Below are positions 36,256 to 44,738 of a DNA stretch of 64,000 nucleotides, in pieces. The position numbers and the translations under genes are program-made. The stretch is from Silene conica (Eukaryota; Streptophyta; Magnoliopsida; Caryophyllales; Caryophyllaceae): positions 13,130,747 through 13,194,746 of the forward strand of contig CM055319.2 in assembly GCA_029255685.2 (NCBI GenBank). The letters are read 5' to 3'. Below the pieces are notes generated by a model, which worked only from the letters and a program-made list of their open reading frames with translations, was not told the DNA's origin and did no database searches. Each line of letters starts with the position of its first letter. Position 1 is the stretch's first letter.

Positions 36256-37899
36256 TGATACCCGTCGTTGTGGGTGTCAAAGTTAAATTTATATTTCTAA
36301 ACTTAAACTATTGATAGAGTAAGTCAAGGTCGAACCACAAGGAGGATTGGGAGTGCTAACTGTTCTAGGTCTTGGGTCTTAAGGTGACAAAAGGGGGTTT
36401 ATGATTGTGTTTTTGTCTCAACTAAGTCTAGCAAATAAAACAAGAACAAAACTGAAAATAAGATGTGAAAAAGATGATAAAAGAGGTGTTAGGATGATTG
36501 GGTCACTATAGCTATGATGGCAGACGATCTAGGTCCACATGTAAAGAAGTCGTGTAAGGGATATAACAAATCCTTTCGGTCTATGTTAATTAATAGTTCC
36601 TTTCGGCCTATACTATTAGTCCCTAGGTCTCACATATACTGGTTGTCAACAATATAGGTGATTCCTAATGTCTAAGTCACATACCCTTCGGTTTTATTAA
36701 CTTAGCTATCTTAAAACGTTAAATAATTCCCCTCCTTTATCTTTCGATCCCCGGGTTGGTCATTACTAAGCATCTAACAAGTCTTCCTTCGGTCTCATTG
36801 TAAGATATTGCACTTAACGAAACAAAACAGGTCTGATCATACACGAAGTCGGTCGACCGATCAGTTAATCCGGTCGATCGACCAACCACCTCAGTCGACC
36901 GACCAGAGAAGCCAGTCGGTCGACCAAGGTCTCCTACGGGCTGCCCTAAACTACGCCATCTACGCTATAACTCGCCTACATCATAACATATGAGGTTTAG
37001 CTACGCATAATACTAATAAAAACATAAACTTTAACACTAATAAGGATATTGGAAAACATGATTAAGACGATAACAAATATGCAATTAACAATAACAAGGT
37101 TTGGGATTCTAACTATCTGGTATAATACTAACAAAATATGAATAAACTGAATTAAGAAATAAAAACTACCGTAACTAAGAAAAGATGAGAACTGAAAGAT
37201 TGAGTATTATTGCAAAATTCGTGGAACAGGAAGTTTGTGTATGAAAATAAGAACAAGAACTCATAAACTTGGAATTTAAACTAAAACTTGATTAGGGATT
37301 GATTGATAACTAGTAGAAAACTGAATGAATAATACAAGGGGTGATTAGCCCTTTTATAATAATCTCTTAAATTTCTGCTTAAACCTAATCACGTTCATGG
37401 GCTTTGCCTTGTTTCTGTTTTTTCCGGTTCAGGACTTGTGGTCGACCGACCGACGATGCTGGTCGGTCGACCAACTATTGGGCTTCCTCAAGTTCCTAAT
37501 CTTGGAAATAAAGCTTCTGAAAAATTCTCGTCAGGTATATTGGTCGACTGACCAGTATGCTCAGTCGGTCGACTGATATACTTGCTGTATCAGCTCTTAT
37601 TGCTTCTTAAATCAGTCCTTCGATCTTTCAAACGCGCACTAGACTCCGTTCCTTCTTCATTCCTTCATGCCCTTAGCCATGCAAACTGCTTGAGGATGAA
37701 TTTAACAATGCCCTTAGCCATGCAAACTGCTTGAGGATGAATTTAACTTGAAATCGACTCATTTCCGCGTAAATCTGCATTAATGCACAAAAATATGAAA
37801 ATAGACAAAATAGGAGAAATAATAACCAAAAACTCATAAATGACCTCTGAAATGTGTGTAAAAATAGATGTAAAACATCATAAAATAGACACGCATCAG
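36256..37899 (-). repeat. Athila 5' LTR (1644 bp)
   Basis: Matches 26866-28461. It is longer mainly because of a 41-bp tandem duplication at about 37669-37750 (CCCTTAGCCATGCAAACTGC...) that is single in the other LTR. Confidence 0.92.
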
Positions 37900-38009
37900 T
37901 TACGCAGATGCTAGCTTCCAAACTGATCGCGATGACTCGAAATCTCCGTCTGGATTCGTTTTTACTCTTAATGGCGCTGCTTACTAGTACGAAAATGACA
38001 TTTGGCAAG

Positions 38010-38200
38010 CACAAATGGCTACGGTTGTAGTTAATAACCGTAGCCGTAAGGATTTTGGGAATAGGCTTTTACAAAGGCTACGGTTGTTTTAAAAGAACCG
38101 TGGCCAAAACTTAAAAAGCTACGGTTGTAGTTAATAACAGTAGCCAAAACTATTTCAAAAAATTAAAAAGCGACGGTTGTTTTTAGAACCGTAGCCATAG
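38010..38200. repeat. CACTA left subterminal hairpin repeats
   Basis: At least four units of GGCTACGGTTGT...AACCGTAGCC, each an inverted repeat with a loop of about 6-10 nt. Some arms have changed (AACCGTGGCC, AACAGTAGCC). Confidence 0.9.
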
Positions 38201-39023
38201 TTACATATCTTTTTAATTTCATGAAATCCGAGAATGACCTATGTAGCGATATTTTTAATACCCACTAAAATACTTTTGCTTTTCCTCCAAAAAAAAATTT
38301 AAAATATACTTTGAAACTAGAACGCAGAAGTCAGAACCCTATTTCAGAACCCTAATTACGAAATTGATCGAAAATCACAAATGATCAATCGACTGTTGTC
38401 GTCTATCTTTGGTGACCACACCACCATCGGCTATTCAATTGCATGTTGTTTCCAATTCAATTCAATCGTCTTGTTGTCCTCGTAAACCAATTTAATTCAA
38501 TCATCCAAGCCCAATTCAATTCACACCGTTGTTGTCGTCTGTTCTGTCTCCTTTCAGTTGAGGTAAATTTATTCTCTCGTTTTTTTTATAACCATCGACG
38601 ATTTGTTTGTAATTTGTTGCTTGAATCATAGTCACTAATATTTATGTTGCTTGAATTATTTCTATTGATAATCGATTTAGATATTAATAATGCTTAAGAT
38701 GTAATTCGACTAACAGAGTTAGGGAATAGGGGACTCTAATCGATTTAGATATTAATATTGCTTGAATTATTTCTATTAATAATCGATTTAGATATTAATA
38801 TCAGAGTAGTTGTCAATCAGTGGACCTGCTAAAAACTCACAGGAACTCCCCCTAATATGTTGTTGTTGTTGTTGTTGTATGTTGATTGCTACCAAATATG
38901 TTGTCTATCAAAGTATAAATGAAGTGTTGTGTTATGGAGTGTCATGTTAATGAAACGTAGGTCAACACTCATTAGCCTTATTATTAACCATTCTGTGCGA
39001 CTGCACCTCTTGTATATTTTTAG

Positions 39024-39190
39024 AGCCAAACATGTATATGGATATGAAGTAGTTGCTCAAGCCATCTCTGATGCACACAGAAATGTTGGCCTCAATGGTA
39101 TCAATAATGTCACTTTTGTCTGGGGAGACCTCAATAAAATTGATGAGAACTTTGGCAAGAGTTTTCATAGGCCTGATGTTGTGATATAAG
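39024..39190 (+). pseudogene. Captured exon of a TrmA/RlmD-like RNA methyltransferase
   Basis: The reading frame AKHVYGYEVVAQAISDAHRNVGLNGINNVTFVWGDLNKI followed by ENFGKSFHRPDVVI resembles the SAM-binding part of plant RNA (uracil-5-)methyltransferases of the COG2265 type, where the sequence normally continues ISDPNRPGMH. The exon is bounded by TTTTTAG at its left and AAG|GTAAAT at its right, matching splice sites, so genomic DNA rather than cDNA was captured. A TAA in the last codon ends the frame where ISDP is expected. It lies inside the CACTA element, a case of gene capture by a DNA transposon. No other methyltransferase exon was recognised in the element. Confidence 0.75.
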
Positions 39191-40997
39191 GTAAATCTTT
39201 ACGCTCTAATGGCCATACTGCATTCTGGAAACTGTTTGTTACTCAATATTAATTTGGACTATACGGAAAAACCTTATTCTTTGATTTTGAATCATAAAAA
39301 ATAAAGTAAACGACTCACAAGATTTGTTGCATTTGTTTTTATCCCTTAATTTTCTAGATTTTAACTCTTTAATATCCCTTAATTGTCTGTTGTTCACTCC
39401 TTAATATCCCTTAATTTTCTAGATTTTAACTACGACAACATCATTGTTGTTGTTGACTCACTCCTTCATTTGAATGAATTAATGTCCCTAATTTTTCATG
39501 GTTTTAACTATGGCAACATCATCATTTAAATGTCATGAGCTGCATGTCAACTTGAAGCTACATCTAGCTATAATTGAGATTACCTTAGTCACCAATTCAT
39601 GTTTAGGAGTTACTTATAAATAGGGCGTGAACCAGGTCTCTCTACTCAGAAAAATAGCACATGTTTGCCTGAATGACATTACCCCCAGTCTTTCTTATTT
39701 TCCATCTTTTGCTTAGGGCTCATTCTGTGAAATAGTTTAACTTTCCTTAGCTTAGTTGGTAAAGTCATTAAATGGTGGTACCCATGACTTGGGTTGGGAA
39801 CCTTCATCATCGAAATTCCTTTATAGTTCCTTTTAGGCTTTTACAGCCAAGAAAAATGATGTGTAAACAAAATAGTGTCATCTTTCTACTGTGCTTGTGT
39901 TCATTTTATCACGTCTTAAGGTTTGGCTATAGAGTGTCCAATCTATAGACTTGTTCCCTCACACTCCACACATAGAGTGTGTTTGTCTACCTGAGGTCGG
40001 TGACAATTATTGATGTTATTACAGCTGAAAGTTCTATAACTGTGATCTCACAAATTTCTTTTCTTTTCTTTCTACTTGGACACCAATTTTTTTTTAAATA
40101 TTAACTACAAGTGCATATAACTAAACCTGACAAAAAAGTGACCCGGCGAATTAGAGTCAAACAACATAACTGGAATATGACCTAAAAACCACACGACCCA
40201 AAAATATTTCAACCCATAGTTAAACTTTAGTTTATCTATAGATTAAAATGCGTGCATAAACCTAAATAGATATGAGACTGGACATGACCTATACTCAAAA
40301 TAGACCATTAATAACATACTTGAAAGTTGGAACTACCTCAAAACTTAAATGACTTGACCTATTCTGAGCGGATCAGAAGTACCCTACACAATACATTTGT
40401 TATGACCTGACCCAAATCACTTGTTTGCAGGTCCACCGTTAACACTAAAAGGGCATATCAGTTTTCCCCATAAATTATGTCAGCGATTTTTATGTACTCG
40501 CGCTAAGAACTCCCACCTATGATTTGAAGATGTCTCTCACCATGAGCTGAGTTTAGTGAAGGTGGTCTAGTTTCTAATGCTCCCTGACTGCTGTTGAAGG
40601 CCATGTTCAGTGCAGGGCAGTTAGTAGCACTACTCTGGATTGTTTGCTGTTGTTCAGTGTTGATTGGTGTGGTTTCAATGCTTTAGTGGCAGGGTTGTGG
40701 CTGTTGTTGAAGGCCATGTTCAGTGGCAGGGTGGGTTCGCAGTTTGTAAGAGCAGTGTTGTGGTTTCTAGTTTCTACCGCTGCTTCCTTCCGCGCTTACT
40801 CCTAGATCATGCTATGGATTGTTGCTTTTTTTCGTTAGTTGGGTGTGTATACTTGTAGTGGATGCCTTTTAGTATTAATATTTCTTTGTAATGTCAATTG
40901 TATGTTTAAGAATGGTTTTGTAATTAATTATCTCAATAAAAAAGTTACATTTACGAAGAATAATATAATTGATTTTTTTTTTAAATTACTTGTGAAA

Positions 40998-41235
40998 CGG
41001 CTACGGTTGTTAAAAGAAAACCGTAGCCTTTTATCAACTTATGGCTACGGTTGAATATTAATAAATGTAGCCAAAAGTCACTTTAGGCTACGGTTGAATA
41101 CTAATAACCGTAGCCAAAAGTCACTTTAGGCTACGGTTCCAACCGTAGCCGTAAGTAATTGATTTAAGGCTACCCCTTGATTTACTACGGTTGTGGAACC
41201 GTAGCCAAATGTCTTTTTTAACCGTAGCCGTAAGT
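40998..41235. repeat. CACTA right subterminal hairpin repeats
   Basis: At least five GGCTACGGTT / AACCGTAGCC inverted units, some joined by the spacer AAAAGTCACTTTA. They mirror the left subterminal array. Confidence 0.9.
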
Positions 41236-41318
41236 CATTTTTGTACTAGTGGCTGTTAGTTGGAAAAGTTTCAACTAGAATGTTATTGCAGATTCTACTA
41301 CTAAGTCCGAGTACTATG

Positions 41319-42275
41319 TGTTGGAGCAAGTGTCCTCAACAGTTACTGCGACAACACGTATAAATCTCTTAAAGGAACACAGGGTATACTTTGTATTTTA
41401 GCTAGTTGATTCACATTTATCAATAACGATTGGCTTGCTAGAAAGTTTGACGTTATTGTCATACAGATGACGGTAATCAACTGGTCCCTAAGAGTCACAC
41501 CTAAAGGATGTAATCTGAGAGATATGATTAGATGAAAATGTAATCATATTGATACCCTATACGACTAAACGGTTAGTCAATGTAATGATGATATAATTAT
41601 TTAATACTGATTAAATAATATTAGATAAGACGAATTAAAATGTCAATCCGTAATTAAATGTAAAATGTTATATTTAATTAGTGTGTAATGAAATTATTTA
41701 ATATAGATTAAATAATTCAGTTAAATATAAATGGTTATATATTACACATAAGAGAGCAGTGTAACCGATTTTATACAAATAAAATCCGGTCTACTGAAGA
41801 ATTTCGGCCAGTTGGAGGTTGTTGCAATTTCTAGTGATAGTTTAGGTAGACTCAAATACGGACTTGAGAAAACCTATCTAAACTAGGAAAGGTGGTTAAG
41901 GATTAAAGAATAAGAGTTATTCTAAGATCGTAACACCTCGTCTTATAAATAACACCTCACGGCAGCTGTAAGGGGCACGAGTTCCCACGCAAAGTTCTCC
42001 CTTCTCTCTCTCTCTAGCTTTCATCTTACACAAAATTAGAGATAATTTTGCAGTTTCTAGCTCAGGAAAGGGTATTTCTCAGGACATCATGGGTGCAACG
42101 ATTAGGAGGATATCTATTTTGATATCTGATCTTAGGCCTTTGCAAGGACAGAAGGTTAATTCTTAATCCCAATCTTTGTATCTTGTTCTTCGTTTATGAC
42201 TATAAATTGTACCTTAGAAATTCGTTATAATCCTGCATATAAAGAATTGAGAATATATACAGATATTTTCCCACA
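41319..42275 (+). repeat. Copia 3' LTR (957 bp)
   Basis: TGTTGGAGCAAGTGTCC...TTTTCCCACA. Compared with 20440-21443 it lacks about 45 bp and shows scattered substitutions. Copia pol sequence (ADSTTKSEYY) runs right up to it without an evident polypurine tract. Confidence 0.9.
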
Positions 42276-42377
42276 AGTGGTATCAGAGCGTTAAGTTTAC
42301 GAAATTAATTTTTGTATGATTTTCATAAACGTTTTGAGAAAGAAAAAAAAAACAGTCGTCGCAATTTTCTTAACCGA
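42276..42377 (+). other. Second primer-binding site and leader after the right LTR
   Basis: The sequence AGTGGTATCAGAGCG continuing to TTCTTAACCGA matches the first 100 bases inside the left LTR (21444-21546). A 3' LTR should be followed by host DNA. Finding the leader here means the right LTR was also the 5' LTR of another copy in tandem, now lost beyond 42377. Confidence 0.88.
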
Positions 42378-42900
42378 CACATATGCTAGGATGATTCTTC
42401 GTTAAACACTTTGGTTTATGGGAGTGTTACACTTACAACTTTTATACAACATATAATTGTAATAGAGGGTGTTTTTCTTTTATAATTTTATAATTATTAG
42501 ACAATTATTAAGAATGGAAAAATAGTTTATAAATTTTTGTCATATTTTTATTTTGCTTATAATAGATGAATGTAAAGTCATTTTTTAGATGAATAATTAA
42601 CTTTATATAAATTAGTAAAGTTAAAATTCGTATTTTTAATGTGTTATTAATTGTATAGTATGTGAAGAATCACATGTTGGTCTCCCAAGTTCGTGAACGA
42701 GAGAAGTGTAATCTACTTTATGAAGCCAAGAGACTACTTCACCCATTGTCAATTGGTTTTAGAGTAAAACCTTCGGGAACTTGTAAAGTTGATACTCTCT
42801 TCTACTCGATCGCCGAGGGTCAGGCTCATGATCTAACATAATATAATATAAGATGAAGGTTTTGTTGAGATTTAAGTGGAAAGGAAAAAAACGGGGTTTA
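42378..42900. other. Intergenic, nothing recognised
   Basis: AT-rich, with short interrupted frames. No terminal repeats or known motifs were identified. Confidence 0.5.
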
Positions 42901-43975
42901 GACGTTGTTTGGTAAACAGCATATTGAGGCAATTAGTAGGTTTGACCAAACAATATGCTATGTGGACTGTTTGGGAAACAACATATTGGAAGAGTAGAAT
43001 GGGCTTCAATATGCTCTTTTGGAATATGCTGCTCCCCCAGCATATTCAAAGAGTATATTGGCAAAATTAAAAAATTATTCTTTTACCCTTCAAAAAATAT
43101 TAACCCTATTTTTGTTTCACATTTTTTCATTCTCTCCCATCTATGCAAAAGGTACGTTTTGTATAGATAAATATTTTGATTTTATTAAGATTTCTTTTTT
43201 CTTTTCCTTCGATAAATACAATTTGATGTTGATAAATTATTAACGTTTCAATTACTTGTATTAGGTAAATATTATTCGGCTGATAAAGGTTATCCAGAAA
43301 GAGTCGGGTACTTGACGTCGTACCCAAAAGTTAAGTATCATGAAAATGAGTTTAGAGGAGCACCTCCGAGGGGTTCAAAGGAATTTTTTAACAGGGCTCA
43401 TTCTTGGTTAAGAAATTGTATTGAGAGGGCATTTGGTGTTCTCAAAGCGCGATGGGAAATTTCAGGAAGGATGCCTCAATACACAATACAAGATCAAAAT
43501 AGGATTATTTGAGGAACTTTTGCATTACATAATTATATAAGAAGAAATACAACTAGGGATGAAGCTTTTAGAATCATTGATGAACACACGGATTTTATAC
43601 CTCCGGATCTATTACAAGATGTGGTTAATCATTCCTCGCAATCTACAACCGAGCATTTAGAAACCAGAGAAATGTCAACTGTTCGAGATAACATTACTTC
43701 TAGTTTAATGTCTAGTAGAAGAAATCGACATTAATTATTAAAGTTGTTTGTGTGATGTATTTTGACAAATATTCAATAATTTATTCATGTCCTTTTTTGT
43801 CATTTGACACATGATTAAGATAATCTGCTAATTTAATCCTGCTAATTACCAAACACCTCTGACAAATTCTGCTAATTGAATATGCTAGTCCAAACTGCCA
43901 ACAAATTCTACTAGTCAAATTTGCTTTTACAATCTGCTCCTTCTAATATCAATCCGCTGTTTACCAAACAGGGCC
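42901..43975 (+). mobile_element. PIF/Harbinger DNA transposon relic
   Basis: The ends are inverted: GACGTTGTTTGGTAAACAGC on the left, and GGCCCTGTTTGGTAAACAGC when the right end is reverse-complemented. TTA stands before the left end and TAA after the right end, in the style of the Harbinger target site, though the two are not a strict direct repeat. The element is only 1.1 kb and holds just the last part of a transposase, so it is an internally deleted copy. Confidence 0.75.
43265..43734 (+). pseudogene. PIF/Harbinger transposase, C-terminal fragment
   Basis: The DDE_Tnp_4-type C-terminus reads KYYSADKGYPERVGYL, then HENEFRGAPPRGSKEFFNRAHSWLRNCIERAFGVLKARW, then ALHNYIR, ending at TAA 43732-43734. 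The block begins right after a splice-acceptor-like TTAG at 43261-43264, so it is the last exon. A TGA at 43510-43512 interrupts it in the place of a residue just before the conserved ALHNYI segment. The N-terminal helix-turn-helix and the first catalytic residues are missing, so it cannot make active transposase. Confidence 0.85.
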
Positions 43976-44331
43976 TAAATCTCACTTATTGTTAACGTTT
44001 TTTTAAACCTTACTATGTTGTGGTTAAAAATCAAATCCCGGACTTTATCGTTGAGACACGAAAACTCTAACTACTTAAGGCAATTCTTGTTTCCACTTAT
44101 CGTAAAAGTTAAAGGACTAATTTTATTATCACAAAAATTATCAGAAAGACAGTCTCTCAATATCATTATTGAAGATATCTCACATGACGGAGTGAAGGAC
44201 TCACTAAAATTTTTATTTTCCTACTACGTCTTCTACAAAATTAGGGAGAAATAATTTCCCACAAAACATACTTAATTACTTATTATTATTATTAAACAAA
44301 GTTAAGAAGAGAAATTGTCATTTTTGTGAGT
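43976..44331. other. Intergenic upstream of the WRKY gene
   Basis: No gene seen. AT-rich DNA with a short GACAGTCTCTCAATAT inverted-repeat-like motif near 44150. Confidence 0.5.
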
Positions 44332-44346
44332 GGTCAACTTGTTGAC
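44332..44346. promoter_or_regulatory. Paired W-box cores upstream of WRKY gene
   Basis: GGTCAA (44332-44337; TTGACC on the minus strand, a full W-box) and TTGAC (44342-44346) lie back to back, about 400 bp before the start codon. WRKY proteins bind TTGAC[CT], and WRKY6 relatives are known to regulate themselves and other WRKY genes. Function here is an inference from sequence. Confidence 0.5.
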
Positions 44347-44738
44347 AGAAACCACAAAGTTAAAACCGGAATTATTTGAGTCAGTTAGAAATTTGGTCCA
44401 ACAAAGTGAGATGAGAAGGGAAATTAAGGCGAAACAAAAAAAAGGTAGACTAAAGAGTGAGGAGGAAGAAGAAGAGAGAAGAGAGGAGGTAGATTAGTCT
44501 ACGGTAGAAAGTAGAAACCCTTTTAATAGGCGTTCTCCAAGTTCAGTTAGAAAGACTTTGAAGACTTTTGTGAACATCATTTCTTCACCTTATTCTACTC
44601 TCATCTCCTCCCTTCCTTCTCTCTCTACATCTTTCTTCTCTATACCCCTAGACCATTTCCCTTCCTTCTTTATATATCATTCAACATTACATACCTCTAA
44701 CACTTTTTATTATTTTCTAAGTGCATCCTCATCATTTG

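Larger units (their letters stand above)
26866..37899 (-). mobile_element. Athila-type Ty3/gypsy element, gag-protease only
   Basis: Flanked by the perfect 5-bp target duplication GTTAC (26861-26865 and 37900-37904). LTRs are 26866-28461 and 36256-37899 and start TGATACCC and end ACGCATCA. A tRNA-Asp-type primer-binding site on the minus strand and a polypurine tract place the 5' end on the right. The interior encodes an Athila-like gag and a protease but no RT, RNase H or integrase, so the copy depended on relatives for movement. It carries a solo LTR of another family (28637-31258). LTR divergence looks like a few per cent. A fossil with a few breaks in gag. Confidence 0.92.
37982..41251. 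mobile_element. Non-autonomous CACTA (En/Spm) transposon, 3270 bp
   Basis: The 3-bp target duplication GCT flanks it (37979-37981 and 41252-41254). The right end read inward is CACTAGTACAAAAATGAC; the left end is TACTAGTACGAAAATGAC. Subterminal regions (38010-38200 and 40998-41235) contain many GGCTACGGTT...AACCGTAGCC inverted units, as is typical of CACTA elements. No transposase is present. The interior carries a host-gene exon (39024-39190), leader-like sequence (38310-38570) and gene-tail-like sequence. It sits in the copia RNase H between the codons for NGAA and VSWKS. Confidence 0.92.
20440..42275 (+). mobile_element. Ty1/copia LTR retrotransposon hosting nested insertions
   Basis: A plus-strand element: 5' LTR 20440-21443, primer-binding site 21446-21457, leader, gag-protease 23334-24698, integrase and RT to 26865, RNase H start at 37900-37981, 3' LTR 41319-42275. 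Two later insertions split the RNase H region: an Athila-type element (26866-37899) and a CACTA element (37982-41251). Removing them in thought restores continuous copia order. The sequence after RNase H is short and runs almost directly into the 3' LTR. The LTRs differ by scattered substitutions and an indel, so it is older than the Tat copy. It is a fossil with several breaks. Confidence 0.9.

Noticed and set aside
38443-38631. Short ORF in the CACTA element
   Set aside because: It lies in leader-like sequence with no similarity that I recognise; kept only as possible captured 5' sequence.
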